From Cryobacterium psychrotolerans (GTDB lineage Bacteria; Actinomycetota; Actinomycetes; Actinomycetales; Microbacteriaceae), in contig NZ_FNFU01000004.1 of the NCBI RefSeq assembly GCF_900101115.1, positions 62,001-126,000 on the forward strand: a stretch of DNA of 64,000 bases. The letters run 5' to 3'. The position numbers and the translations under genes were made by a program. This document shows positions 17,184-26,269 of this stretch, one piece after another; the first letter of the stretch is position 1; each line of letters opens with the position of its first letter. Under the pieces are notes generated by a model. That model did not search any database. It worked only from the letters and a program-made list of their open reading frames with translations, and was not told the origin of the DNA.

Positions 17184-18881
17184 CTACGGCAGGACGACGG
17201 GCGCGAGTTCCTCCCACAGGTCCCCCGGGCCGGGGTTGCCGGCCGCGGAGCGTCCGCCGAGGTGTTTCACCGTTCCCCAGACCGCGTTGAGCGCGGTCGT
17301 GACGGCACCCTCCGCCCAGCCGGCGGTGAACGAGATGTCGTCGCCGGCGAGGAAGATGCCCTTCTGGGAATCCGGAAGCTCGTCCTGCATGAAGTGGCCG
17401 AAGAGACGCTCCTGATACCGGTAGTGGCCGGGCAGGTTGTTCTTGAACGCCCCCATGAAGTTGGGGTCGGCCTCCCAGGAGACGGTGATCGGTTCGCCGA
17501 CGATGTGCGAACCGATGTCCAGCTTCGGGTAGATCTGACGCAGGGAGTGCAGCATGAGCGTCGTTCGCTCGTCCGCGCTCAGCGACAGCCACTTCAGTGC
17601 GTCGTCGTTCCAGGTGTATGAGAGCAGGATCACCGCGGGTTTGTCCGGTCCGTCGTCGATCAGGTACGTCGCCCGGGGCAGGCGGTCGGTGAGCGTCATG
17701 CTCAGCACGTGGCGGCCGGTCTCAGGGTCGATGTCGTTCCAGAACGGGCGGTCCACCATGACGAATGTCTTCGAGGACTGCATGTAGTGGCTGCGTTCGA
17801 TGGCGGTCCACAGCCTCGGCGGGAACAGGCCCTCTTCGGTGTCGATGCGCGCGGAGAGCAGCCATGATTGGCAGGTCACGATGGCGGCCTCGAATTCGCT
17901 GGCCCCGCCCCACTTCTCGCCGATCCGGATGCCGCCGCCCGGCCCGCGCCGGATGGACGCCACCGCGCCGCGGGGCACTCCGTTGTGCAGGCTCGACAGT
18001 GTCGTCCCGGCCGGCCAGTGCACGATGTTCTCCGGTGCGTGCGTCCAGAGTCCGTCCGGCAGCCGCTGCGCCCCGCCGACGATACGCCGGTGCTTGTCGT
18101 CGGCGTCCGTGAAGACGACCCGGAGGATTTCGAGGATGGAATTGGAGAAGTCGGTGTCCCAGCCGCCCGTGCCGAAGCCGACCTGCCCGAACGCCTCCCG
18201 GTGGGCGAAGCTCTTCTCCCGGAAGGCCGCGCTGGCGCCGATGAAACCGTAGAAGGTTTGCTCGTCGAGCTCGGCCACGAGCCGGTTCCAGATCTTCTTG
18301 ATCCCCGTGACATCGCGCCGCCGGATCGCACCCTGGATCGCGGCGAGGTCAGCGTCTTCGAGCAGGGCGCGGCGCCAGGCATCCGCCACCTCGGTGAAGA
18401 ACGGCGGGAGGTCCTCGTCCGTCTCCGCATACCACGACTCGCCCTCGAGCTCGATCAACGTGCTCGGCGTCACGTCGGAGAGCGGATTCGGGAATTCCCG
18501 GGTCTCGAGGCCCACCGTGTCGACGTAGTGGTAGAACGCCCGGCCCGACTCGGGGAACCGCATACCGCCGAGGTCGGCGACGACACCCGGCGCGGCGGCG
18601 AACCCCTGCGTCTTCAGCCGTCCGCCGATGCGATCGGCCTCGTAGAGCACCGGGTGCAGGCCGAGCCTCAGGAGTTCATAGGCGGCGATCACGCCCGACA
18701 ACCCGGCCCCGATCACGGCGACCTTCGTGCCGTGCTTGAGTGCGGGCACCTCGCCGAGTCCGGCCGGATGCGCCAGGTAGTGGTCGTAGCTGAACGGGAA
18801 GTCCGGGTTCAGCATGGTGATCGGCAGCCCGCCGGCCTCGCCGGAGAGGGGTGTGTGCGGAAGATTGGTTGCCAGGGTCAT
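17184..18881 (-). CDS. Flavin monoamine oxidase family protein, probable L-lysine 2-monooxygenase (DavB-like)
   Basis: The FAD enzyme is 565 aa from the ATG at 18881, with GAGGAAA upstream. The FAD dinucleotide motif is GAGLSG at 58-63, followed by YEADRIGGRL. GGMRFP, FGTGGWD, MQSSKTFVMVDRPFW and SWEADPNFMGAF match, from memory, the lysine/tryptophan 2-monooxygenase branch (DavB, IaaM), which turns an amino acid into the amide one carbon shorter. The adjacent nitrilase-fold amidase (4 nt away) would then make 5-aminovalerate from lysine. Tryptophan or another amino acid cannot be excluded. Confidence 0.72.
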   Translation of the reverse strand: MTLATNLPHTPLSGEAGGLPITMLNPDFPFSYDHYLAHPAGLGEVPALKHGTKVAVIGAGLSGVIAAYELLRLGLHPVLYEADRIGGRLKTQGFAAAPGVVADLGGMRFPESGRAFYHYVDTVGLETREFPNPLSDVTPSTLIELEGESWYAETDEDLPPFFTEVADAWRRALLEDADLAAIQGAIRRRDVTGIKKIWNRLVAELDEQTFYGFIGASAAFREKSFAHREAFGQVGFGTGGWDTDFSNSILEILRVVFTDADDKHRRIVGGAQRLPDGLWTHAPENIVHWPAGTTLSSLHNGVPRGAVASIRRGPGGGIRIGEKWGGASEFEAAIVTCQSWLLSARIDTEEGLFPPRLWTAIERSHYMQSSKTFVMVDRPFWNDIDPETGRHVLSMTLTDRLPRATYLIDDGPDKPAVILLSYTWNDDALKWLSLSADERTTLMLHSLRQIYPKLDIGSHIVGEPITVSWEADPNFMGAFKNNLPGHYRYQERLFGHFMQDELPDSQKGIFLAGDDISFTAGWAEGAVTTALNAVWGTVKHLGGRSAAGNPGPGDLWEELAPVVLP

Positions 18882-18885
18882 TGAT

Positions 18886-19719
18886 TCACGTTTCCTCAGT
18901 CGTGCGGTTCTGTTCCCAGGCTCGGTAGAGCCCGGGTCTGCGGTCGGCGAGGTAGTCCACGTCCACGTCGGGGACCGACAGGTCGGCGTAGACGAGGCCG
19001 GAGGCGCTCCCCGCGTCGACGAGGAGGTTTCCGTCCGGCCCGGCGACGACGCTCGCACCGGCCAGCTCGAGTCCGTCCTCGACGCCGACGTGATTCGAGT
19101 AGGCGACGATCAGGGAGTTCTCGAGCGCGCGGGCCGGCACGAGCACCCGGGCGACGTTTTCGTACCCCGCGGCCAGGGCGGTCGGCACGAGCACGACCTG
19201 GGCGCCCCGGAGCGCCGCGGCACGCACCGTCTCCGGGAACTCGACGTCGTAGCAGATCAGCAACTCCATGCGCAGGCCCAGCAGCTCCGCGACCCGCGGC
19301 GCCTCCGCGCCCGGCCGGAAACTGGAGCGCTCCGCCGGCCCAAACAGGTGGGACTTGGCGTAGCCGAGAATGACCGTGCCGGTATTGTCGACGAGGGTCG
19401 CCGTGATCTCCCGCTCGTCGGCCGGGCCCGGTCCGGGCAGGCTGAAGGCGAGCGCGATTCCCCGGTTCGCCGCGATCGCCCGGAGCGACTCGTGGGCGCC
19501 CGCGACCGACGCCGCCGAGACGGACTCGGCGATCAGCGTCGGTGCATACCCGGTGGCGAACAGTTCCGGCGTGAGCAGAAGGTCCGCTCCGGCTTCCCTG
19601 GCCTCGAGGGCGGAGGCGTCGACCAGGGCGAGGTTCTCCGTGAGGGCCAGCGGCTCCGCCCTCGCCTGGAGCATGGCCAGCCGGACGGTCCGGGTGTCGT
19701 GCCCTGGCTGGCGATCCAC
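18886..19719 (-). CDS. Nitrilase-superfamily amidase, probable 5-aminovaleramidase (DavA-like)
   Basis: The 277-aa carbon-nitrogen hydrolase has the complete triad Glu52 (TPELF), Lys122 (YAKSHLFG) and Cys156 (LLICYDVEFPE). It acts on amides. It lies 4 nt upstream of the flavin oxidase gene in the same direction, so the pair makes an oxidase-amidase pathway of the DavB-DavA type. The YAKSHLFG and CYDVEFPE segments are those of the short-chain amidase branch that includes DavA. No davTD genes (5-aminovalerate to glutarate) are in the window. Confidence 0.72.
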   Translation of the reverse strand: MDRQPGHDTRTVRLAMLQARAEPLALTENLALVDASALEAREAGADLLLTPELFATGYAPTLIAESVSAASVAGAHESLRAIAANRGIALAFSLPGPGPADEREITATLVDNTGTVILGYAKSHLFGPAERSSFRPGAEAPRVAELLGLRMELLICYDVEFPETVRAAALRGAQVVLVPTALAAGYENVARVLVPARALENSLIVAYSNHVGVEDGLELAGASVVAGPDGNLLVDAGSASGLVYADLSVPDVDVDYLADRRPGLYRAWEQNRTTEET

Positions 19720-19773
19720 CGGACCTCCTCGGTCGCTCTGCCTCCATCGTGCCCCGGATGTGCCGGGGGCCCG

Positions 19774-20658
19774 CTACTTGCGGAGGGACTGTTCGGCGGC
19801 CTTGACCACGTTGCCCAGCAGCATGGCGCGGGTCATCGGTCCGACGCCGCGGGGGTTGGGCGAGAGGTGGCCGGCGACCGCCGCGACATCCGGATGCACA
19901 TCCCCGGTCAGCGTGCCCTTGCCGGTGACCGGGTCGGTCACCCGGGTGATGCCGACGTCGAGCACGGCCGCCCCGGGCTTGACCCAGTCGGCCTGCACGA
20001 GGTGCGGCACCCCGACGGCGGCGACGACGATGTCCGCGCGTCGGACCTCGCCCGGCAGGTCGACGGTGCGCGAGTGGGTGAGGGTCACCGTGGCATCCAG
20101 CCCCTTGCGGGTGAAGAGCAGGCCGAGCGGACGGCCGACGGTGAGTCCGCGGCCGATCACGACGACCTTCCGGCCGACGATCGGCACGTCGTAGCGGCGC
20201 AGCAGCTCGACGATGCCCGCCGGGGTGCAGGGAAGCGGCGAGTTGAGCTCGCCCTCGATACCGAGCACGAGCCGGCCGAGGTTGGTCGGGTGCAGCCCAT
20301 CGGCATCCTTGGCCGGGTCGATCAGTTCGAGCATGGCGTTGTCGTTGTGGCCGACCGGCAGCGGCAGCTGGATGATGTACCCGGTCACCTCGCGGCTGGC
20401 GTTGAGGTCGGCGATGGCGGCCCGCACATCGGCCGAGGTCGCCGAGGCGGGCAGGTCGATCCGGATCGACTCGATGCCGACCTCGGCGCAGTCGCGGTGC
20501 TTGCCCGCGACGTAGGAGCGGGATCCGGGATCGTCGCCGACGAGCAGGGTGCCGAGGCCCGGCACGATGCCGTGGGAGCGGAGGGCCGAGATGCGTTCGG
20601 CCAGCTCGGCCTTGACCGCGGACGCCGTCGCGACCCCGTCGAGAGTGATTGCCGTCAT
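19774..20658 (-). CDS. folD: Bifunctional methylenetetrahydrofolate dehydrogenase/cyclohydrolase FolD
   Basis: The 294-aa protein interconverts 5,10-methylene-, 5,10-methenyl- and 10-formyl-tetrahydrofolate with [13 protein letters not shown] carries the catalytic lysine (about residue 52). GYIIQLPLP and [11 protein letters not shown] (NADP loop) are further signatures, with VLDVGI near the end. It follows glyA by about 80 nt and probably shares its ZTP-riboswitch-controlled transcript, linking one-carbon supply to purine status. Confidence 0.95.
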   Translation of the reverse strand: MTAITLDGVATASAVKAELAERISALRSHGIVPGLGTLLVGDDPGSRSYVAGKHRDCAEVGIESIRIDLPASATSADVRAAIADLNASREVTGYIIQLPLPVGHNDNAMLELIDPAKDADGLHPTNLGRLVLGIEGELNSPLPCTPAGIVELLRRYDVPIVGRKVVVIGRGLTVGRPLGLLFTRKGLDATVTLTHSRTVDLPGEVRRADIVVAAVGVPHLVQADWVKPGAAVLDVGITRVTDPVTGKGTLTGDVHPDVAAVAGHLSPNPRGVGPMTRAMLLGNVVKAAEQSLRK

Positions 20659-20736
20659 GAGTGATCCATTCTGTCGGTCAGTCCTTCAGCGAATTCGGCC
20701 CGGGCCCCGGCGAGGGCCGGGGCCCGGGTCTGGCCG

Positions 20737-22035
20737 TTACTGCTGCAGGCCCGGGTAGAGCGGGAAGGCCGCGGTGAGCACCTTCACCCGGGCGCGGAGG
20801 GCCGGGATGTCGGCATCCGGCTTGAGCGCCTCGGCGATGATGTCGGCGACGACGGTGAACTCGGCGTCGCCGAAGCCGCGCGTGGCGAGGGCCGGCGTGC
20901 CGATCCGCAGGCCGCTGGTCACCATCGGCGGGCGGGGGTCGAACGGGACGGAGTTGCGGTTGACCGTGATGCCGACCTCGTGCAGGGCGTCCTCGGCCTG
21001 CTGGCCGTTGATCGGCGAGTTGCGGAGGTCGGCGAGCACGAGGTGAACGTCGGTTCCGCCGGTGAGCACGTCGACGCCGCCGGCCTTCGAGTCCTCGGCG
21101 GTGAGGCGGTCGGCGAGGATGCTCGCGCCGCGCAGGGTGCGCTCCTGGCGCTCCTTGAACTCGGGCTCGCCCGCCAGCTTGAACGCGGTCGCCTTCGCGG
21201 CGATGACGTGCATGAGCGGGCCGCCCTGCTGGCCGGGGAACACGTTGGAGTTGAGCTTCTTGGCCAGCGTCATGTCGCGGGAGAGAATGAAGCCCGAGCG
21301 GGGACCGGCGAGGGTCTTGTGCACGGTGCTCGAGACGACGTCGGCGTGCGGAACCGGGGACGGGTGCAGCCCGGCGGCGACGAGGCCGGCGAAGTGCGCC
21401 ATGTCGACCCAGAGCAGCGCGCCGACCTCGTCGGCGATGTTGCGGAAGGCCGCGAAGTCGAGGTGGCGCGGGTAGGCCGACCAGCCGGCGATGATGACCT
21501 TGGGCTTGTGCTCGAGTGCTTTGTCGCGCACGACGTCCATGTCGACACGGAAGGTCTCGGGGTCGACGCCGTAGGCGACCGGGTTGTACAGCTTGCCGGA
21601 GAAGTTGAGCTTCATGCCGTGGGTGAGGTGGCCGCCGTGGGCGAGCTCGAGGCCGAGGATGGTGTCGCCGGGCGTGGCGATCGCGGAGAGCACGGCCGCG
21701 TTGGCGGTCGCCCCGGAGTGCGGCTGCACGTTGGCGTACTCGGCGCCGAAGAGGGCCTTGGCCCGGTCGATCGCGAGCTGCTCGGCGACGTCGACGTATT
21801 CGCAGCCGCCGTAGTAGCGGCGGCCCGGGTAGCCCTCGGCGTACTTGTTGGTCAGCACGGAACCCTGCGACTGCAGGATGGCGCGCGGAACGAAGTTCTC
21901 GCTTGCGATCATCTCGAGGTAGTCGCGCTGGCGTCCGAGCTCCTGTTCGAGGACGGCGGCGATCTCGGGGTCAACGTCCTGCAGGGAATCGTTGAACGTG
22001 GAGGGCACGGAGTGGGCTGGCACGGTGGTGGACAC
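20737..22035 (-). CDS. glyA: Serine hydroxymethyltransferase GlyA
   Basis: The enzyme converts serine and tetrahydrofolate to glycine and methylene-tetrahydrofolate. Family motifs are [20 protein letters not shown] and the PLP lysine in [13 protein letters not shown] choose the GTG at 22035 (432 aa): AAGGAG stands 6 nt before it. The in-frame ATG at 22053 would place that ribosome-binding site inside the coding sequence and abut the riboswitch. It is first in a glyA-folD unit. Confidence 0.93.
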   Translation of the reverse strand: MSTTVPAHSVPSTFNDSLQDVDPEIAAVLEQELGRQRDYLEMIASENFVPRAILQSQGSVLTNKYAEGYPGRRYYGGCEYVDVAEQLAIDRAKALFGAEYANVQPHSGATANAAVLSAIATPGDTILGLELAHGGHLTHGMKLNFSGKLYNPVAYGVDPETFRVDMDVVRDKALEHKPKVIIAGWSAYPRHLDFAAFRNIADEVGALLWVDMAHFAGLVAAGLHPSPVPHADVVSSTVHKTLAGPRSGFILSRDMTLAKKLNSNVFPGQQGGPLMHVIAAKATAFKLAGEPEFKERQERTLRGASILADRLTAEDSKAGGVDVLTGGTDVHLVLADLRNSPINGQQAEDALHEVGITVNRNSVPFDPRPPMVTSGLRIGTPALATRGFGDAEFTVVADIIAEALKPDADIPALRARVKVLTAAFPLYPGLQQ

Positions 22036-22065
22036 GGGGGTCTCCTTAGACATATCGGTGGATGC

Positions 22066-22150
22066 TGCGGCCCAGGCGTGCGGCCACTAACCGTGTCAGT
22101 CGCTCCCCGATGGTGACCCATCTTCGTGCTACGCCAGTTGCGACACGAAC
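22066..22150 (-). promoter_or_regulatory. ZTP (pfl-motif) riboswitch in the glyA leader
   Basis: On the minus strand the leader carries the conserved ZTP-riboswitch blocks in order: a P1 stem GTGTC (22146-22142) with GACAC (22097-22093), CTGGCG (22137-22132), TGGGTCACCA, GGGGAGCG (22108-22101), and the 3' hairpin segment CGCCTGGGC (22078-22070). This class senses ZTP/ZMP, a signal of 10-formyl-folate shortage, and usually turns on glyA, folD or purH. The last block ends about 35 nt before the glyA GTG, close enough to control the AAGGAG. Confidence 0.88.
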
Positions 22151-22242
22151 GATCCTATCAGCCCGGGCGGGTGCCCGGCTCGTCTGTGACGAGCACGTCG
22201 TCACGAGCACATGCCCGCGTATTGCCGGGCTCCCTGGCCGGC

Positions 22243-23481
22243 TCAGGTGGCCCGTCGGCGCACGATCCGCCCGCTGACCAGCGCCAACGTGAACGCGGCG
22301 ACCAGGATGCCGGCGTAGACGAACGGGACGACCGCGAGCCCGACGGTGTCGAGCAGCACCGCCCCGAGCAGGGCGCCGCCGCCGATCCCGGTGTTGAACG
22401 CGGTCGTGTAGAACGCGCTCGCGGTGTCGCGGATGCGGTGCGAGGCGGCGTGCAGGAGCCTGGTCTGCATCAGCGGGGGCAGCACGCCGAAGGCGAGCCC
22501 CCAGAGCACGAAGGCCGTGACGGCCACCGGAAGCGTCTCGGTGGACACGGCGAGCACGGTGACGCTGACTGCGGCGAGCGCGAGGCTGACCAGCAGGCCG
22601 CGCTGCGGCCGGGGGCCGAAGACCGTGCCGGCGAGGATGAGGCCGACGACGCCGGCGATCCCGAAGAGGAAGAGCAGGGGCGCGACGTCGACGCCCCGGA
22701 CCCCCACCTCCTCGATCAGGAACGGTGCGATGTAGGTGTAGAACGTGAAGTGGCCGATCATTGTCACCGCCGTGATGACGCAGACCAGCACGACGGCGGG
22801 GACCGTCGGGTCCCGGCGGGGCGGGGCGGCGCCGGGGGCGGATGCCGCGGCATCCGTCGTGCCGGCGTAGTGCTCGACCGGCGGCAGCAGGCGCCAGACG
22901 AGCACGGCACCGGCGAGCATGAGCCCGGCCAGCACGGCGAAGGACAGGCGCCAGCCGAGCAGTTGCCCGGCGGCCGTTGCGACGGGCACGCCGAAGACGA
23001 AGGCCACGGTTCCGCCGGCGATCGTGATCGACACGGCGCGGCCGATCTGCTCCTTCGGCACGAGGTGCGCGGCGTAGGCGCCGACGACCGACCAGAAGAG
23101 CCCGTGGGCCATCCCGCCGACCACCCGGGAGACGACGAGGAACTCGTAGGTGGGCGCGACGGCAGTGAGCACGTTGCTGAGCGCGAAGACGATCAGCACG
23201 GCCACGATCAGCCCGTGCCGGGGCAGGCGTCGGGTCAGGTGGGCCAGCGGCGTGCTCGTGAGCACCACGGTGAAGGCGAACCAGCTGACGAGCAGCCCGA
23301 TCCGGGACTGGGTGACGTCGAGGTCCCGGCTCATCTCCGGCAGCAGCCCGGTCGGCAGCATCTCGCTCGTCACCGAGAGGAAGACGGCGGAGGAGAGCGT
23401 GATCAGGCCGAGCCAGGGGAAGGCCGCCTGGCCGCGGAGCGGAACGTGGGGGGTGGTTTTCGACATGGGGCCATGGCTCAC
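22243..23481 (-). CDS. MFS transporter, DHA1 (drug:H+ antiporter / arabinose efflux) type
   Basis: The 412-aa protein has twelve predicted membrane helices. After TM2 come the DHA1 signatures RLPRHGLIV (motif A-like) and VSRVVGGMAHGLFWSVVGAY. It is probably a proton-coupled exporter of sugars or drugs; the substrate is unknown. The region 23482-23630 between it and the divergent purU holds both promoters. No regulator gene is adjacent. Confidence 0.82.
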   Translation of the reverse strand: MSHGPMSKTTPHVPLRGQAAFPWLGLITLSSAVFLSVTSEMLPTGLLPEMSRDLDVTQSRIGLLVSWFAFTVVLTSTPLAHLTRRLPRHGLIVAVLIVFALSNVLTAVAPTYEFLVVSRVVGGMAHGLFWSVVGAYAAHLVPKEQIGRAVSITIAGGTVAFVFGVPVATAAGQLLGWRLSFAVLAGLMLAGAVLVWRLLPPVEHYAGTTDAAASAPGAAPPRRDPTVPAVVLVCVITAVTMIGHFTFYTYIAPFLIEEVGVRGVDVAPLLFLFGIAGVVGLILAGTVFGPRPQRGLLVSLALAAVSVTVLAVSTETLPVAVTAFVLWGLAFGVLPPLMQTRLLHAASHRIRDTASAFYTTAFNTGIGGGALLGAVLLDTVGLAVVPFVYAGILVAAFTLALVSGRIVRRRAT

Positions 23482-23630
23482 GGACGGCGGATCCTGCCGT
23501 TCACACCGGTGGGGCGGGGCAAGGATCGACTGCGCGCCAGCGTGCGCGCCCGGGGCCGAGCGGATTCCGACGGCCGTAAGCAGTCTAACCGACGGGCGCG
23601 CGGCCGCCTGGGGGCCGCTAATCTGGGGGC

Positions 23631-24503
23631 ATGACCAGTAACCCGCCGCCGGTTGCCCACCACCACTGGGTGGTCACGCTGGTCTGCGCCGACCGGCCCG
23701 GCATCGTGCACGCGGTCAGCGGGGCGATCGTGCGGGCCCGCGGCAACATCACCGAGAGCCAGCAATTCTCCAGCGCCGACACCGGCCGGTTCTTCATGCG
23801 CCTGCAGGTGGAGTCCCCCGCCGACCGGGCGGAGCTCGAGGCCGGGCTGGCCCCCGTGGTCGACCGTTACGAGATGACCTCCGTCATCGACGTCGTCGGC
23901 CGCCCTCTCCGCACGCTCGTGCTCGCCTCGACGGCCGGGCACTGCGTCAACGACCTGCTCTTCCGCCAGCGCGCCGGCCAGCTGCCGGTCGAGATCCCGC
24001 TGGTGCTCAGCAACCACGGCACCCTGCGTGACCTGGTCGGCTTCTACGGCGTGCCCTTCGAATCGCTGCCGATCACGGATGCCGCCAGCAAGGCCGCGTT
24101 CGAGGCTCGCGTCGTCGACGCGGTCGAGCAGAACGACATCGAGCTCGTCGTGCTCGCCCGGTTCATGCAGATCCTCTCCCCCGGACTGTGCGAGCGCCTC
24201 GCCGGCCGGGCCATCAACATCCACCACTCGTTCCTGCCCGGCTTCAAGGGCGCCAACCCGTACCGGCAGGCGCACGCCCGCGGGGTGAAGCTGATCGGCG
24301 CGACCGCACACTTCGTGACCGGCGACCTCGACGAGGGACCGATCATCGAGCAGAACGTCGTGCGCGTGGACCACTCCCGCACGCCGGGCGAGCTCGTCGC
24401 GATCGGCCAGGACGAGGAGAGCCGCACGCTCAGCCAGGCGGTCAAGTGGTTCGCGGAAAACCGGGTGCTCGTCGACGGCGCCCGCACCATCATCTTCAAG
24501 TAA
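23631..24503 (+). CDS. purU: Formyltetrahydrofolate deformylase PurU
   Basis: The 290-aa protein hydrolyses 10-formyl-tetrahydrofolate to formate and tetrahydrofolate, supplying formate for PurT or balancing folate pools. An N-terminal ACT domain (about 10-85, CADRPGIVHAVS) precedes the formyltransferase fold. Catalytic signatures are NIHHSFLPGFKGANPY (about 200-215), the histidine in ATAHFV and the aspartate in DLDEGPIIEQ. A 65-nt palindrome begins 14 nt after its stop. Confidence 0.94.
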   Translation: MTSNPPPVAHHHWVVTLVCADRPGIVHAVSGAIVRARGNITESQQFSSADTGRFFMRLQVESPADRAELEAGLAPVVDRYEMTSVIDVVGRPLRTLVLASTAGHCVNDLLFRQRAGQLPVEIPLVLSNHGTLRDLVGFYGVPFESLPITDAASKAAFEARVVDAVEQNDIELVVLARFMQILSPGLCERLAGRAINIHHSFLPGFKGANPYRQAHARGVKLIGATAHFVTGDLDEGPIIEQNVVRVDHSRTPGELVAIGQDEESRTLSQAVKWFAENRVLVDGARTIIFK

Positions 24504-24516
24504 CCCCCTCTCCCCT

Positions 24517-24581
24517 CCCGCGAAACCGCACTTGTGCGCGTTATGAACGCGTTTTAGTGCGCACAACTGCGGTTTCGCGGG
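24517..24581 (+). repeat. 65-nt palindromic 3'-end element, copy A (after purU)
   Basis: The arms begin CCCGCGAAACCGCA and end TGCGGTTTCGCGGG, giving a stem of about 27 bp with an 11-nt loop. It follows the purU stop by 13 nt, in plus orientation as judged by the loop (TTATGAACGC, then TTTTA). Two inner stem pairs are G-U on the plus-strand RNA. There is no T-tract. Four sister copies lie in this window. Confidence 0.9.
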
Positions 24582-24617
24582 GAGTCGGTGACGGGACAGG
24601 GTCGGTAGGATTGGCGG

Positions 24618-24971
24618 GTGAAAGAGACAGGCGAGACCACGATCGGCCCCAACGACGTCCTGAGGTTCCTGCTGGAGCTCTTCGCCTTCGTCAGCCTCGG
24701 CTTCTGGGGGTTCGCCGCGTGGCCGCTGCCCTGGCCCGGCGTGCTCGTGGGCATCCTGGCGCCGGCCTTCGCGATTGTGCTCTGGGGCCTGTTCCGCTCG
24801 CCCAAGGCCGTGTTCCGGCTCGACCCGTTCGGCAAGGCCGTCGTCGAGATCGCCGTCTTCGGTGCGGCGGCACTGGCCTGGTGGGACCTCGACCAGCCCG
24901 TCGTCGCAGCGGTCTTCGCGCTCGTCGCCACGGTCAGCGGCGTCATCTCCGGCCGCAAGGAACTCAGCTGA
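24618..24971 (+). CDS. DUF2568 (YrdB-like) membrane protein
   Basis: The 117-aa protein has four membrane segments and the family pattern LRFLLELFAF near the N-terminus, then FRSPKAVFRL between segments. The role of the family is unknown. It overlaps the convergent MFS gene at 24964 by 8 bp (tail to tail). Confidence 0.78.
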   Translation: MKETGETTIGPNDVLRFLLELFAFVSLGFWGFAAWPLPWPGVLVGILAPAFAIVLWGLFRSPKAVFRLDPFGKAVVEIAVFGAAALAWWDLDQPVVAAVFALVATVSGVISGRKELS

Positions 24972-26172
24972 CGCGCGTCTCCCGCGGCATCCGCATCGCG
25001 TAGGCGGACGTCGCCAGGAACAGCACCGCCCCCACCGCGAACGCGGCCGGGTAGGACAGGGTGTCGGCGAGCAGGCCCGCGACCAGCGGCCCGACGATGG
25101 CGCCGGCGTCGGCGAACATCGAGAACACGGCGACCGGCCGCCCCCCGGATGCCCCGGCCGCGTCCCCGACCGCCGCGGCCGGCGCGGTCCCCATGAACGC
25201 CGCCGCCACCCCGTACAGGCAGAGCAGGCCGGTGAGCAGCCAGATGTTGCCCGCGAAGGGTACGGCCAGGATCGTCACGGCGGCGAGCGCGAAGGCCCCG
25301 ATCATCGCCGGCCGGCGGCCGACCAGGTCGACGAACCGGCCTGCCGGGCCGAGCGCCAGCGTCTGGGCGACCGCCGCGGCGGCGAAGGCGAGGCCCGTCC
25401 ACGAACTGGGACCCTTGAGCACCTCGACGACGAGCACGGGGATGAGGGAGTTGCGCACGCCGAACGAGGTCCAGCCCTGCGAGAAGTTGGCCAGGCAGGC
25501 GGCGCGGAAGCGGCGGTCGCGAAGCACCGTGCGGAACGGGATGCGATCGGCCTGGGCGCCGGAACCGGCGGCGGCGGCGGCGCGGGTGGCCGGGCGCAGC
25601 AGGACGAGGCCGACCAGGCCGGCGACCGCGAGGGTCGCCGCGTAGAAGAAGAACGGGGCGGTCAGCGAGATCGTGGCCAGCAGCCCGCCGAGCGCGGGGC
25701 CGGCCATGCCGCCGATCAGGAAGCCGCCCTGGTAGAAACCGATCGCCCTGGCCCGGATGCCGGGCGAGGTCGAACCGAGCAGCAGCGTCATCGCCGACAC
25801 GGTGAACATGGCCGAGCCGATGCCGCCGACACCGCGGAGCAGGAGCAGCTGCGGGTAGTCCTGGGCGATGCCGACCAGCCCGCTGGACACGGCGACGATT
25901 CCGATCCCGACGGCCAGCGTCGTGCGCTCGCCCCACCAGTCGATGAAGCGCGGGCAGAACGGGCTGGCGACCAGCCGCATCAGGGCGAAGGCCGAGACGA
26001 CGGCCCCCACCTCGACATAGCCGACTCCGAAGCTGCGCACGTACACGGGCAGCACCGGCACGACCACGCCGAACCCGACCATGACGAAGAACGCGATGAC
26101 GCCGAGCACGTAGACGTCACGGGAGAAGCGGGGCCTCACCGGCCGAGCTCGTCGCATCCCCTCTCGTCGCAT
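24964..26172 (-). CDS. MFS transporter
   Basis: The protein is about 400 aa with twelve predicted helices. Motif-A-like RFIDWWGERT follows TM2 and GRFVDLVGRRP lies after TM8. It resembles multidrug or metabolite exporters; the substrate is unknown. The start is ambiguous: a perfect 15-bp tandem duplication repeats the ATG with its GAGGGG (ATG at 26172 and 26157), so two equivalent starts five codons apart exist. Confidence 0.8.
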   Translation of the reverse strand: MRREGMRRARPVRPRFSRDVYVLGVIAFFVMVGFGVVVPVLPVYVRSFGVGYVEVGAVVSAFALMRLVASPFCPRFIDWWGERTTLAVGIGIVAVSSGLVGIAQDYPQLLLLRGVGGIGSAMFTVSAMTLLLGSTSPGIRARAIGFYQGGFLIGGMAGPALGGLLATISLTAPFFFYAATLAVAGLVGLVLLRPATRAAAAAGSGAQADRIPFRTVLRDRRFRAACLANFSQGWTSFGVRNSLIPVLVVEVLKGPSSWTGLAFAAAAVAQTLALGPAGRFVDLVGRRPAMIGAFALAAVTILAVPFAGNIWLLTGLLCLYGVAAAFMGTAPAAAVGDAAGASGGRPVAVFSMFADAGAIVGPLVAGLLADTLSYPAAFAVGAVLFLATSAYAMRMPRETRVS

Positions 26173-26178
26173 CCCCTC
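26149..26178. repeat. Perfect 15-bp tandem duplication of a translation start
   Basis: TCGTCGCATCCCCTC occurs twice in a row (26149-26163, 26164-26178). On the minus strand each copy contains GAGGGG immediately followed by ATG. Because 15 is a multiple of three, the MFS frame is preserved and simply gains five codons. Confidence 0.9.
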
Positions 26179-26206
26179 AGGTTACGGTGTGCGCGGCAGG
26201 CAGAGA

Positions 26207-26246
26207 GAGAGGCGGCGACGGATGTTGCCTTCCGTCGCCGCCTCTC
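26207..26246 (-). terminator. Strong terminator hairpin of the S8 protease gene
   Basis: A perfect 16-bp stem (26207-26222 with 26231-26246) surrounds an 8-nt loop. It starts 23 nt downstream of the protease stop on the minus strand and is followed there by a TC-rich tail. It also separates the protease from the MFS gene start. Confidence 0.8.
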
Positions 26247-26269
26247 CGCTAGTGCTGGTTCGGTTGGTG

